From [Bacillus] enclensis (GTDB lineage: Bacteria > Bacillota > Bacilli > Bacillales > Bacillaceae_B), in contig NZ_KQ758485.1 of assembly GCF_001456935.1 (NCBI RefSeq), forward strand, positions 46,595-110,594: a stretch of 64,000 bases of DNA, given 5' to 3'. Both the position numbers and the translations under genes were made by a program. The notes under the pieces were generated by a model that did not search any database, had not been told where the DNA came from, and was given only the letters and a program-made list of their open reading frames with translations. Below, one piece after another: positions 15,454-23,616 of this stretch; the first letter of the stretch is position 1; each line of letters starts with the position of its first letter.

Positions 15454-16833
15454 ATGAAAAAACAGTTACGCATTCTTTGTCCAAACGGTCACCTTGGTTT
15501 CGCCCCTACAAAGGAAGAAAGCTTCCGCATCGCCGCTGCCACCAAACCCGATTACTACTGCTGCGATTCGGGAAGTGATGATATCGGTGCCTCTGCACTT
15601 GGCGGAGACCGGTCCGTATCCATGTATAAATGGCAGAAGCATGACCTGGAGCTGATGCTTCTCGCATCCCGCGAGCAGGGCGTCCCGATGATCGTCGGAT
15701 CTTCAGGCGATACCGGGGCCAACAGCCGGGTGGATATGTACGTCCAAATCATCAAGGACCTCGCAAAGGAACATGACCTCCCTCCATTCAAACTTGCTTT
15801 TTTTTACTCTGAAGTAGATAAAGGATACCTAAATGATGCGCTAGCCAATGAAGTCACCATCGAAGGACTGGACGGCAGGGATTCCCTTTCAAAAGAAGAC
15901 CTCGATAAGACGGAGCGTGTCGTGGCGGTCGCCGGCATTCACCCTTTCGTGAAAGCGCTTGATATGGGGGCGGATGTCATCATCGGAGGACGCTCGAGCG
16001 ACTGTGCCATCTTTGCGGCACCCGCGATCCGTGAAGGGTTCCCGGAAGCGAATGCCTACTATATTGGAAAAGTACTTGAGTGTGCTTCCTTCTGTGCAGA
16101 GCCGTACGGTGCAAAGGAAAGCATCATCGGGACAATCACCCATGATGACGTCAAGGTTACGGCGATGCACCCCGATCAAAGCTGTACGATCGCTTCGGTT
16201 TCCGGCCACGCGATGTACGAACGGGCCAATCCGTTCTATGAGTATTTCGCAGGCGGCATGCTGGATATGACCAATTGCCATTATGAACAGTTCGATGAAA
16301 AAACGTGCCGCATCACCGGCAGCAAATACGTCCCTGTAGACGGGGATGTGAAGGTGAAGCTGGAAGGCGCAGGGAAAGTCGGGGAGAAATTCATCGGCAT
16401 TGCCGGAGTGCGCGATCCATATACGATCCAGCATATCGACCAGGTCCTTTCTCTCGCAAAAGAGCAGACTGCCAAGGAATTTGAAGGCGTTGATTACCAC
16501 CTGAACTTCAGGACGTTCGGGAAGGACGGCGTAATGGGAGCCCTGGAGCCGGTGAAGGAGATCAAATCCCATGAACTCGGCATCGTCGTGGAAGGGATCG
16601 CCGATTCGATGGAAACGGCAGAAGCCCTGACCCTGTTCGCGACGCGTCAAATCTTCTATGCCCGTCTCCCTGAAGTGAAAGGGACGGCCGGGACGGCATC
16701 CTTCCTGATCGATGATGTCATCTATGCCCGTGCTTCCTACAGCTGGACGATGAATCACGTCATCCCGGTGAAGGATCCAATGGAACTTTTTGATGTGCAT
16801 GTGGAAGAAGTCGGATCATTGGTGAAAGCCTGA
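15454..16833 (+). CDS. Acyclic terpene utilisation AtuA-family protein (DUF1446)
   Basis: A 459-residue protein with hallmarks of the AtuA N-terminal (DUF1446) family: an early GHLGFAPTKEESF, CCDSGSDDIGASALGGD, IVGSSGDTGANSRVD and GADVIIGGRSSDCAIFAAPA. AtuA of Pseudomonas is longer because it carries an additional C-terminal domain; here only the N-terminal part is encoded, and the small DUF4387 gene follows 83 bp downstream. The ATG has AAGGAGG upstream. The biochemical role of this family is not established as far as I know. The neighbouring LhgO and GlaH genes suggest a role in a dicarboxylate or hydroxyacid pathway. It is the first gene of the operon controlled by the double GTTATAAC site. 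Confidence 0.88.
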   Translation: MKKQLRILCPNGHLGFAPTKEESFRIAAATKPDYYCCDSGSDDIGASALGGDRSVSMYKWQKHDLELMLLASREQGVPMIVGSSGDTGANSRVDMYVQIIKDLAKEHDLPPFKLAFFYSEVDKGYLNDALANEVTIEGLDGRDSLSKEDLDKTERVVAVAGIHPFVKALDMGADVIIGGRSSDCAIFAAPAIREGFPEANAYYIGKVLECASFCAEPYGAKESIIGTITHDDVKVTAMHPDQSCTIASVSGHAMYERANPFYEYFAGGMLDMTNCHYEQFDEKTCRITGSKYVPVDGDVKVKLEGAGKVGEKFIGIAGVRDPYTIQHIDQVLSLAKEQTAKEFEGVDYHLNFRTFGKDGVMGALEPVKEIKSHELGIVVEGIADSMETAEALTLFATRQIFYARLPEVKGTAGTASFLIDDVIYARASYSWTMNHVIPVKDPMELFDVHVEEVGSLVKA

Positions 16834-16851
16834 AGCTGTTATTGAGGACAC

Positions 16852-16883
16852 TCCCCCTGAGACCGCAAGACTGCCGAGGGGGA
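16852..16883 (+). other. Intra-operon stem-loop
   Basis: TCCCCCT (16852-16858) pairs with AGGGGGA (16877-16883) between the AtuA and DUF4387 genes. There is no U-tract, so mRNA processing or stability is more likely than termination. Confidence 0.4.
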
Positions 16884-16916
16884 ATATCATAATCCATTCA
16901 AAAAGGAGAAATAAAC

Positions 16917-17240
16917 ATGACCACCAAACCATTACACGAATTGGCGAAAACCATCCGTTCCAAAAACGCAGGAACCGATAAAATCACATTCGATATCATT
17001 TTTAAAGAAAAAGAAAAGTATGAGCTTGTCAGGAACAGCGGCGTGCTCTCGAAACAATCGGTATCGGAACTCTATAAGATTCCTGAAGAAAAGATCACCG
17101 ACTTCGTGCATTACGATCCCGCGAATGCCATTAAATTCACAATAAAGCGTGACCGCCCGAGCGGAGACCCGGGAGACGGGGATATTTTCGGTTCGCAGCA
17201 ATACCCTCCCCTCTTGACGGTGGAAGTCCCGACGGCTTGA
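16917..17240 (+). CDS. DUF4387-family protein, partner of AtuA
   Basis: A 107-residue protein starting MTTKPLHELAKTIRSKNAGT, with DKITFDIIF and a C-terminal FTIKRDRPSGDPGDGDIFG typical of DUF4387. Genes of this family are usually encoded beside AtuA/DUF1446 proteins, so the two probably form a complex. An AAAGGAG site precedes the ATG. It ends about 30 bases before the LhgO start. No catalytic residues can be assigned, and the function of the pair is unknown. Confidence 0.85.
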   Translation: MTTKPLHELAKTIRSKNAGTDKITFDIIFKEKEKYELVRNSGVLSKQSVSELYKIPEEKITDFVHYDPANAIKFTIKRDRPSGDPGDGDIFGSQQYPPLLTVEVPTA

Positions 17241-17273
17241 TTGGCAAAATCACATTGGGAGGGAGCAGACTCT

Positions 17274-18488
17274 ATGTATGACTTTATCATCGTCGGAGGA
17301 GGGATTGTCGGACTGTCGGTTGGAATGGCTCTTTTTGAACAATACGAAGGCGCAAAGGTCCTCCTTATTGAAAAAGAGGATGAGCTGGCCCTTCACCAGA
17401 CCGGCCATAACAGCGGCGTGATTCATTCCGGAATCTATTATAAACCAGGGAGCTACAAAGCCCGCTTTGCACGGGAAGGCAGCAAATCAATGAAAGATTT
17501 TTGTCAAGAGCATAAAATTGAGCATGATATATGTGGAAAAGTGATTGTCGCGACCAAAAAAGAGGAGCTTCCTTTACTGAATAATCTCTATAAACGCAGC
17601 ATCGAGAACAGCCTGGACACGACCTTGATCGGTGAAGATGAACTGAAGGAAATCGAACCCCACGTCAAGGGACTCGGAGCCATCAAGGTCCCTGCTGCCG
17701 GAATCGTGAACTATAAGCAGGTTAGCGAGAAGTTCGCTGAAATCATGAAACGTCATGGCGGGGAAATCATGCTCGGTACGAAGGTCCAGAAGGTGACGGA
17801 ACATAACGATGAGGTAGTGGTCGAAACGGATAAAGGAGACTTCAGGACCCACCTCGTCATCAACTGCGCAGGCCTTCACAGTGACCGGGTCGCAAAGGCA
17901 TCAGGCTATGAGACCGATATGAAAATCGTTCCGTTCCGCGGAGAATACTACAAATTGAAGCCGGAAAAAAGACATCTCGTAAAAAACCTGATCTATCCCG
18001 TGCCCAATCCCGATTTCCCGTTTCTCGGCGTTCATTTTACAAGGATGATCGACGGCGAAGTCGATGCAGGGCCGAACGCCGTCTTGAGCTTCAAACGTGA
18101 AGGCTACCACAAGACCGATTTTTCCATGAAGGATTTCGCCGAAGTGATGGGCTACAGCGGGTTCTGGAAGCTTGCCGGCCGCTATATGAAAGAAGGCATC
18201 GACGAAATGGCCCGCTCCTTCAGCAAGGCCCGGTTCGTCGCAAGCCTTCAGGAACTTATCCCGGAAATCAAGGAGGATGACCTCGTCCCAGCACCGGCCG
18301 GAGTGCGTGCCCAGGCGCTGAAAGCAGACGGGAACCTGGTCGATGATTTCCATATTGTCATCGGGAAGAAAAGCATTCATGTCTGCAACGCCCCCTCCCC
18401 CGCAGCCACCGCTTCGATTGAAATCGGCAAGGAAGTGGTCAGGAGGATCGCGGCTCAGGAACATTTGACGGAGGCCATCATTTCATAG
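17274..18488 (+). CDS. lhgO: L-2-hydroxyglutarate oxidase
   Basis: A 404-residue FAD-dependent oxidoreductase of the DAO fold. The N-terminal dinucleotide motif is VGGGIVGLSVGMAL, preceded by MYDFII. The motif HQTGHNSGVIHSGIYYKPGS is diagnostic of LhgO/L2HGDH proteins. Further landmarks are INCAGLHSDRVA and VPFRGEYYKL. I choose the ATG at 17274, with GGAGGGAG upstream, rather than the TTG at 17241. The enzyme oxidises L-2-hydroxyglutarate to 2-oxoglutarate and passes electrons to the membrane quinone pool. With GlaH about 670 bp downstream it completes glutarate to 2-oxoglutarate conversion, as in the E. coli csiD-lhgO locus. Confidence 0.93.
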   Translation: MYDFIIVGGGIVGLSVGMALFEQYEGAKVLLIEKEDELALHQTGHNSGVIHSGIYYKPGSYKARFAREGSKSMKDFCQEHKIEHDICGKVIVATKKEELPLLNNLYKRSIENSLDTTLIGEDELKEIEPHVKGLGAIKVPAAGIVNYKQVSEKFAEIMKRHGGEIMLGTKVQKVTEHNDEVVVETDKGDFRTHLVINCAGLHSDRVAKASGYETDMKIVPFRGEYYKLKPEKRHLVKNLIYPVPNPDFPFLGVHFTRMIDGEVDAGPNAVLSFKREGYHKTDFSMKDFAEVMGYSGFWKLAGRYMKEGIDEMARSFSKARFVASLQELIPEIKEDDLVPAPAGVRAQALKADGNLVDDFHIVIGKKSIHVCNAPSPAATASIEIGKEVVRRIAAQEHLTEAIIS

Positions 18489-18520
18489 AGTTAATCAATT
18501 CGGGAAAGGGGTTTTGGACC

Positions 18521-18868
18521 ATGGTTCCATCCAATATCGTGTTTATCGCCGGGCACGCCCGCCTGCCCCAGGGCATGGCGGCAAAGAATGTCTACGACAC
18601 CCTGACGATCACAGCAGAGATCGAACGAAAGTACGGCGTCATTTTGGAAGCTTCCTGTACGCTCGCAACGGAACATGGGAGCGACTTTATCGGCCGCTTA
18701 CTGAGGGGAATCAGTTTGGCGGACGGGGTAGAAGAAGCAACTTCCCTCCTGCAGGCACAGTACAAAGGCAAAGCCATCAACGCGCTGACGGCGGCCGTGA
18801 AGGATCTGCAGCTGCAATTTCAAAGTTTAAAAGAGGACGATTCTCATAATGTCAGAATTTTTAAATAA
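18521..18868 (+). CDS. DUF3870-family small protein
   Basis: A 115-residue cytoplasmic protein: IVFIAGHARLPQGMAAKNVY, then a GVILEASCTLATEHGSDFI segment and a helical C-terminus. This fits the DUF3870 pattern of a small alpha/beta domain with a conserved Cys after a beta-strand. GAAAGGGG lies before the ATG. It closes the operon AtuA, DUF4387, LhgO, DUF3870. No enzymatic role is known to me. The repeated company of AtuA/DUF4387 proteins suggests a shared, uncharacterised step. Confidence 0.75.
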   Translation: MVPSNIVFIAGHARLPQGMAAKNVYDTLTITAEIERKYGVILEASCTLATEHGSDFIGRLLRGISLADGVEEATSLLQAQYKGKAINALTAAVKDLQLQFQSLKEDDSHNVRIFK

Positions 18869-18872
18869 ATAA

Positions 18873-18901
18873 TTGACTTATCTCTCTTTTACCAGTATGA
18901 T
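18873..18901 (+). promoter_or_regulatory. Sigma-A-type promoter for the glaH leader
   Basis: TTGACT (18873-18878) and TATGAT (18896-18901) are separated by 17 bp, close to the sigma-A consensus. They lie immediately after the DUF3870 stop, giving glaH its own transcript with a leader of about 250 nt. Confidence 0.65.
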
Positions 18902-18907
18902 TAGATC

Positions 18908-19114
18908 ATCGAGTAAATCAGTATCCACCTTTTGAAAACTTCAGCCCTTTCAAAACCGTGAGTACGATCAGCTCATTCCTTAATTAAGGTAAGATCCAAT
19001 CAATAACTAACTATAAACTGTCCATTTACCGCGACTCTATTTCCGTAGAGCATACAGGTAAATACGAGCCAGTTATATTACGGGAGATATCCCTGTAATA
19101 TAACTGGCTTTTTG
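18908..19114 (+). ncRNA. Structured 5' leader of glaH, candidate attenuator or riboswitch
   Basis: Several stems are visible: TTTTGAAA/TTTCAAAA (18930-18937 with 18948-18955), CCTTAATTAAGG (18978-18989), and ATTTACC/GGTAAAT (19024-19030 with 19057-19063) enclosing CTCTA/TAGAG (19035-19039 with 19046-19050). The last stem abuts a strong intrinsic terminator ending about 40 bases before the glaH ATG. The order promoter, stems, terminator, gene is that of a transcription-attenuation leader. I could not match it to the lysine riboswitch or another class I know. The terminator could instead serve the upstream operon only. Confidence 0.5.
19068..19114 (+). terminator. Intrinsic terminator in the glaH leader
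   Basis: GCCAGTTATATTAC plus GGGA pairs with TCCC and GTAATATAACTGGC with one unpaired base, followed by TTTTTGTG. It is one of the strongest hairpin-plus-U-tract structures in the window. Confidence 0.8.
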
Positions 19115-19154
19115 TGTTCCCTATCAAATCTATAAAAATTCAGGAGGAATAACA

Positions 19155-20090
19155 ATGAGTATGCTAAAATCCAAAAAAGAATCGAAGTTTATCAGAAAGA
19201 CAGATACGTACGAAGTGAACTTCCATCCGCAGAGCAGCCGGATGTTCCAAGTCGACCTTGCCCCTGCCGTGATCAGCGAATTCCTGTCACTGACAAGGGA
19301 GATTTCCGTACAGCAGCTCGAATACATCCCTTACATGCGTCATATTGCGGCCGACCACTTGAACACCCTGACAAACAACTCCCTGCAGCAGGTCCTATCG
19401 GATATTCTTCACGACCGTGAAACCGGCGGCTACACGATCGGTTTACAGGGACAGACGGAAGATCCCGATGATTACGTGAAGTTCTCAACCGCCATCACCC
19501 ACCTGGTCGGAAGCCCGAATTTCGATGCGATGTCCGGAAAATACTACGCCCGCTTCACCGTCAATCACATCGACAATAGCGATTCTTACCTGCGCCAGCC
19601 ATACAGACTCTTCACCCTGCACACCGACGGGACGTTCGTCGATGAACCGACCGACTGGCTGCTGATGATGAAGATGAAAGAGGAGAATGCCTCCGGAGGG
19701 GAATCCCGTTTGCTGCACCTCGACGACTGGAAGGAGCTCGACAGATTCTCGAATCACCCGCTCGCTTCCCATAAGTTCACGTACAAAGCACCGGCGAGTA
19801 AAAATGTCAGCCAGGAAGTCCAGAGAGCCACGTTCTTCCTCGACAACAACAAGCCTTGCATCTGCTTCATCGATCAGTTCGTGTATCCGGAAAAAATCGA
19901 TGAAGCGAAATATCTGAAAGAACTCTCTCACTCTATGGAAAACGATCCGAGTTTGATCGAACTGAAACTCCCAGTCGGCGACCTTGTCGTCCTGAACAAC
20001 CTCTTCTGGCTCCATGGCCGTGCAGCGTTTGAGAAGAATCCGGAATTGAACCGGGAGCTGTTGAGGCAGAGGGGGCAGTTTTCCAAATAA
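19155..20090 (+). CDS. glaH: Glutarate 2-hydroxylase (CsiD/GlaH), Fe(II)/2-oxoglutarate dioxygenase
   Basis: A 311-residue protein with the CsiD-type architecture. FTLHTDGTFVDEPTDWLLMM supplies the His-X-Asp of the Fe(II) facial triad, and the distal His is in LNNLFWLHGRAAF, followed by an Arg as expected for 2-oxoglutarate binding. QPYRLFTLHTDG and ENASGGESRLLHLDDW are family-like. GGAGG lies 8 bases before the ATG. The enzyme converts glutarate, 2-oxoglutarate and O2 to L-2-hydroxyglutarate, succinate and CO2. The product feeds LhgO upstream. The gene has a separate promoter and a terminator-containing leader, so its control differs from the AtuA operon. Confidence 0.92.
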   Translation: MSMLKSKKESKFIRKTDTYEVNFHPQSSRMFQVDLAPAVISEFLSLTREISVQQLEYIPYMRHIAADHLNTLTNNSLQQVLSDILHDRETGGYTIGLQGQTEDPDDYVKFSTAITHLVGSPNFDAMSGKYYARFTVNHIDNSDSYLRQPYRLFTLHTDGTFVDEPTDWLLMMKMKEENASGGESRLLHLDDWKELDRFSNHPLASHKFTYKAPASKNVSQEVQRATFFLDNNKPCICFIDQFVYPEKIDEAKYLKELSHSMENDPSLIELKLPVGDLVVLNNLFWLHGRAAFEKNPELNRELLRQRGQFSK

Positions 20091-20092
20091 TT

Positions 20093-20124
20093 TGGGGACA
20101 GGGGGACAGGGACAGTGTCCCACT
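20093..20124. repeat. REP-like GGGACAGG element
   Basis: GGGGACAGGGGGACAGGG followed by ACAGTGTCCCAC directly after the glaH stop. The inverted part is GGGACAGTGTCCC. Confidence 0.7.
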
Positions 20125-20161
20125 AAACGGTGAAAGTCCTTTCCCCTCCCCACCACTTTAT

Positions 20162-20194
20162 AAGCCTGGAGAATGGCCAACTTCTCCAGGCTTT
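20162..20194 (+). terminator. Terminator hairpin after glaH (copy 1)
   Basis: AAGCCTGGAGAA pairs with TTCTCCAGGCTT around an 8-base loop, followed by TATG. It is weakly U-rich. Confidence 0.6.
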
Positions 20195-20219
20195 ATGTTA
20201 TAGAAGTATTTCTGAATCC

Positions 20220-20247
20220 GACAGGTACGTTGTCCCTCTGTCCCTCA
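20220..20247. repeat. REP-like element, inverted partner of the 20307 copy
   Basis: ACAGGTACGTTGTCCC plus TCTGTCCC is the inverse of the element at 20307-20336, so the two flank the second terminator as a long inverted pair. Confidence 0.65.
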
Positions 20248-20254
20248 ACTTAAG

Positions 20255-20288
20255 AAAGCCTGGAGACTCCAACGTCTCCAGGCTTTTT
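20255..20288 (+). terminator. Terminator hairpin (copy 2)
   Basis: AAAGCCTGGAGAC pairs with GTCTCCAGGCTTT around TCCAAC, followed by TTTAT. It is nearly the same sequence as copy 1, as though duplicated with the intervening REP-like DNA. Confidence 0.7.
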
Positions 20289-20302
20289 ATGAATCATGCA
20301 AA

Positions 20303-23300
20303 CTATTGGGACAACGTACCTGTCCCCGCGTCCCACCCATCTCTGATGGATTGGACATTTTGTTCGAGCAAATCCTTGATAACCTCTTCGGCATTGCTTC
20401 TGTGCAGATGCTTGGAGAAGTCTGCCAAGTGCTTGAGGGCCTGCTCTGTTCTTCCCTTGTCGTAGTGATGCTGTGCCTGCTTCAGCCTGTTAAGGAGCTG
20501 TTTTGCAGTGGCATGGTCAAGATCACCGTTTTCTTTCATGCCCTCAATTTGTTCCGCCAGTGTCGCGGTGCTGACATCAACGGTGATGATCAGCGCGTCG
20601 GTGGTTACGGTTTGACCATTGTACGTAACCGTCGCCTTTATTTCGGCTGTTCCTGCATTCAATGCAGTCACTTCTCCCTCACCGAGCTCGACCGCTTCAG
20701 GATTACTGTTCTCCCATTCGACCTTCGCACCGGCAAGATCCGCTTCCTGACCGTTTGCCAATGTGACCTTCAGATCAAGATCCGAAGTCTCGCCCTGCAT
20801 AAGGGTGCTGTCCTCCACAGACAGTTCCGCACTTCCCACAGGAACAGGCAGCTTCATCAAGTCCGCCCCATCTGCGTAATAGATATTCCCTTCCTTATCG
20901 ATGTCCATCAAATTGACTGTATCCCCGATCAGCTGTTTGCTCATCATCGTGTCAGGATCGATGACCGTCAATTTTCGTGCGGCGGTGGTATAAAGCATGC
21001 CCTCTTCATCCCATCTCATGAAGAACGGACGCCATTGACTGCCGCGGTGCACACCTGTATAAAATTCTTTCTGCTTGATGACTTCTTTCGAGTCAGGATC
21101 CATTGCGAAGATGACGCTGTTCGCTTTCCCTTCAGCATTCACCCCATAGGCTGCGCCCCACAGATTCCCGTCCGGGCCAAATGAAAGTTCCCCAATCATT
21201 TCTGGAGTCTTGATTCCTTCCACTTCCAGGTCAAATAACTCATAGTCCCCTGAAGTGGCATCATATTCAAACATCCTTGCCCTTTCTTCGGTCGGGTCTA
21301 TGCCCAGTCCGCCTGCCGTGGTGGATCCCCCGTATAACGTTCCGTCCTTATAGGCGAGGCCGATAATGCTCTGATTTTCAATGATGTTCCTGATGGTATT
21401 CCATTCACCTGTTTTTTCATCAAATATGGTGAGTGCCCCTCCGAGTTTGCCATAATCGGCGATCGTGCCGGTAAATAGCTTGTCGTCACCCGATGCAAAA
21501 GTGAACGGTCTGCTTTGGTCATCCCCGATATCATGAACCATCTCAGGATTATCCCCGCTTTTGCCGTCTTCATATTTAAAAGGCAGCTCGGGGTTGTATT
21601 TGTAGATTTGTGCTCCACCGTATATCCCCATATAAACGTTACCATTCATAAAACCGATGCCCTCGATCTGATGAGGGTTGCGCTCACGAAGCAAATAGGA
21701 TTCAGTGGACGTATCAAATACCCCGAACGACCCTTGATATCCACCCATATACACGTTTTCATCCGGGCCGATTTCCAGACTCTGAATGGATAACCCCTGA
21801 AGTTCAACATCAGGATAAATGACATTCACTTCATTCGTCTCCGGATCATAGGTGGAGTATTCAATCTGATGGTGAAGGACAGACAGGACCTGCTTTCCTT
21901 CTTTATTCTCTGTCCATTCAAATGCTTTCACCGGGGAAGCTGGCAGCGTGACCCTCGGTTCCACCGGCTGTGTTTCATCCGTATCCATATCATAGGTCCA
22001 CAGCTCGCTTGTCCGCTTGTCCTTGAAATAAATCAGACTTTCATCATACGGGGAAGGAGGTGAAATCAATCCATCATAGGCAGCTTCATCCTGCCAATTC
22101 ATTTCATGGACCACTTCTCCTGTCTCCACATCGAGGACCAGCATACTTGTTCCATATGCGACAAACAGCCGGTCTCCGTATTCCCACACATTTGAAACCG
22201 AAGTACTCGTACCCGTGATCGGAAGGTCGATTTCCTCACGTTCCCCGGTTTCACGGTTCATTTTCATCAAGTAGGCCGTCGTCCCGATCCCTACATATAA
22301 ATTTTCATCCGTTACACCCAGTCCCCTTGCATAGTTCTGTTCTTCATGGAAGCGCCCGAGATCCGTGAGGGTGTCAGCCTCAATGTCATATTCGAACACT
22401 TTGGCATTCGGATAGGTTGCCCCGTAAATCTTCCCGTCCGCTGTTGCATCCAGCTGCCAAATCCAGTTATCGGAAGGACTCTTCCCGACTTCCTCCAGCT
22501 TCTTTTCATCCACCACGTATCTGTACAGGATGCCGTTGTATGTACCGGCAAAATACACATTCCCGTCCGATCCGATGGTCATCCCCCAGACGACATCACT
22601 GCCCGGCAGTTCATGGGAGAAAATCTTTTCTCCGGTTTCTGCATCATTGGCATAAAAAGTGGCCGGGGACCCGTTTGTGGCATAGTAAACTTCACCGTCG
22701 CCTATCGCCGCTCCCTGGGTTTTGGCCGCCAATGCAGACGGACCCAGATTGATGGGGTCTCCGTATTCAAATGGCAGTTCCAGCTGTTCATTCGATTTCT
22801 CAAAGAATTGAATGTTATCATAGTACCCTTTTGTCACAGTGCTTGTGGTCTGATAGAGGAAGACCTTCACTCCGGCTGCACCCGCAGGAGCATCCGCTTC
22901 AATTGAAACTTCCTGCCACTCTCCCTCTTTCAGTCCTTCAAAATATTTCGGAGTATTCCCGAAGTTCTTTCCTTCAGCATCATACCAGCGCAGCCAGATC
23001 CCCGGGTTCCCGGTTACCAGCTCGTCCACAAACAGCTGAGCCGTCATTTTATAGGAATTCCCTTCGGTCACATCAATCAGCTGACTGAAAAGACCGAAAG
23101 AACCCGAGTTATCAACCCTGAGGCTCCTCTCCCCCTCAAACGCCTTTTCTTCAGAAACATTCATGCCCGTCTTATTACCTCCGCTCCAGATCACCCAGGA
23201 TGGAATATCCTTATCAGACCCGGGGACCGCTTCAAACCCGCTATTCTCTACCTGAAGCTCCTTCCATCCTGCCTCTGCAGACACAACCGGCTGGAGTGCC

Positions 23301-23386
23301 GGAACCAGTGAAATCAACAATAATAAAGAAAGCATTATCGAAACCGTACGCATTACTTTTTTACTCATTCTTTTTCTCCCTTCCAC
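20303..23386 (-). CDS. Secreted multidomain beta-propeller protein with FIMAH-type C-terminus
   Basis: A 1027-residue exported protein with a signal peptide ending near VVSAEAG. A carbohydrate-binding-like beta-sandwich (about 40-200; NSGFEAVPG, KGYYDNIQFFE) is followed by a large beta-propeller region (about 210-800) of repeated GDGxVYYA, DGNVYFAG and DGKIYGAT blades. A BIG2-type Ig-like domain is near 845-935, and a helical FIMAH-like domain (IEGMKENGDLDHATAKQLLN) is near 945-1005. The propeller resembles that of the protein at 42366-44591, sharing for example DYGKLGG and GGLGIDPTEE. The last residues, DAGTGTLSQ, are encoded by a REP-like element, so the natural end may have been rewritten. 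Propeller polysaccharide lyases are a possible analogy; no catalytic residues were identified. Confidence 0.85.
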   Translation of the reverse strand: MEGRKRMSKKVMRTVSIMLSLLLLISLVPALQPVVSAEAGWKELQVENSGFEAVPGSDKDIPSWVIWSGGNKTGMNVSEEKAFEGERSLRVDNSGSFGLFSQLIDVTEGNSYKMTAQLFVDELVTGNPGIWLRWYDAEGKNFGNTPKYFEGLKEGEWQEVSIEADAPAGAAGVKVFLYQTTSTVTKGYYDNIQFFEKSNEQLELPFEYGDPINLGPSALAAKTQGAAIGDGEVYYATNGSPATFYANDAETGEKIFSHELPGSDVVWGMTIGSDGNVYFAGTYNGILYRYVVDEKKLEEVGKSPSDNWIWQLDATADGKIYGATYPNAKVFEYDIEADTLTDLGRFHEEQNYARGLGVTDENLYVGIGTTAYLMKMNRETGEREEIDLPITGTSTSVSNVWEYGDRLFVAYGTSMLVLDVETGEVVHEMNWQDEAAYDGLISPPSPYDESLIYFKDKRTSELWTYDMDTDETQPVEPRVTLPASPVKAFEWTENKEGKQVLSVLHHQIEYSTYDPETNEVNVIYPDVELQGLSIQSLEIGPDENVYMGGYQGSFGVFDTSTESYLLRERNPHQIEGIGFMNGNVYMGIYGGAQIYKYNPELPFKYEDGKSGDNPEMVHDIGDDQSRPFTFASGDDKLFTGTIADYGKLGGALTIFDEKTGEWNTIRNIIENQSIIGLAYKDGTLYGGSTTAGGLGIDPTEERARMFEYDATSGDYELFDLEVEGIKTPEMIGELSFGPDGNLWGAAYGVNAEGKANSVIFAMDPDSKEVIKQKEFYTGVHRGSQWRPFFMRWDEEGMLYTTAARKLTVIDPDTMMSKQLIGDTVNLMDIDKEGNIYYADGADLMKLPVPVGSAELSVEDSTLMQGETSDLDLKVTLANGQEADLAGAKVEWENSNPEAVELGEGEVTALNAGTAEIKATVTYNGQTVTTDALIITVDVSTATLAEQIEGMKENGDLDHATAKQLLNRLKQAQHHYDKGRTEQALKHLADFSKHLHRSNAEEVIKDLLEQNVQSIRDGWDAGTGTLSQ
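20307..20336. repeat. REP-like element overlapping the 3' end of the beta-propeller gene
   Basis: TGGGACAACGTACCTGTCCCC followed by GCGTCCCAC. It supplies the final codons of the minus-strand gene ending at 20303. Confidence 0.7.
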
Positions 23387-23529
23387 ATTTCGTATGATTA
23401 TGACAGAAACGGCCCTCCTTCCTCGAAAATTGTTTACATTTAATGACTTCTTTCCCCTTCTTCCGTAATCCTCTGAACGGTCATTTCTACTCTCTTAAGA
23501 GACACGAAAGGGGTCATAGTACCCACAAA

Positions 23530-23585
23530 GGGACAGGTTCATCGTCCCACCCGGGTGGGACGATGAACCTGTCCCCCTGTCCCGC
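23530..23585. repeat. REP-like element, perfect 46-bp palindrome
   Basis: Bases 23530-23575 are a perfect palindrome: GGGACAGGTTCATCGTCCCA and its complement meet at CCCGGG. A further CCTGTCCCGCC follows. It may double as a terminator region between nagA and the propeller gene. The rest of 23387-23616 holds an AAGAGACA half-site at 23497-23504 and no gene. Confidence 0.85.
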
Positions 23586-23616
23586 CATAAAAAAAGAGCA
23601 AGCATATACCTTATGC

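Noticed and set aside
18908..19067. Lysine riboswitch (L box) in the glaH leader
   Set aside because: The conserved L-box core words are not present; only the terminator arrangement is similar.
23523..23585. CRISPR-like palindrome with direct repeats
   Set aside because: A single palindrome with no regular repeat-spacer units and no cas genes; it belongs to the REP-like family.
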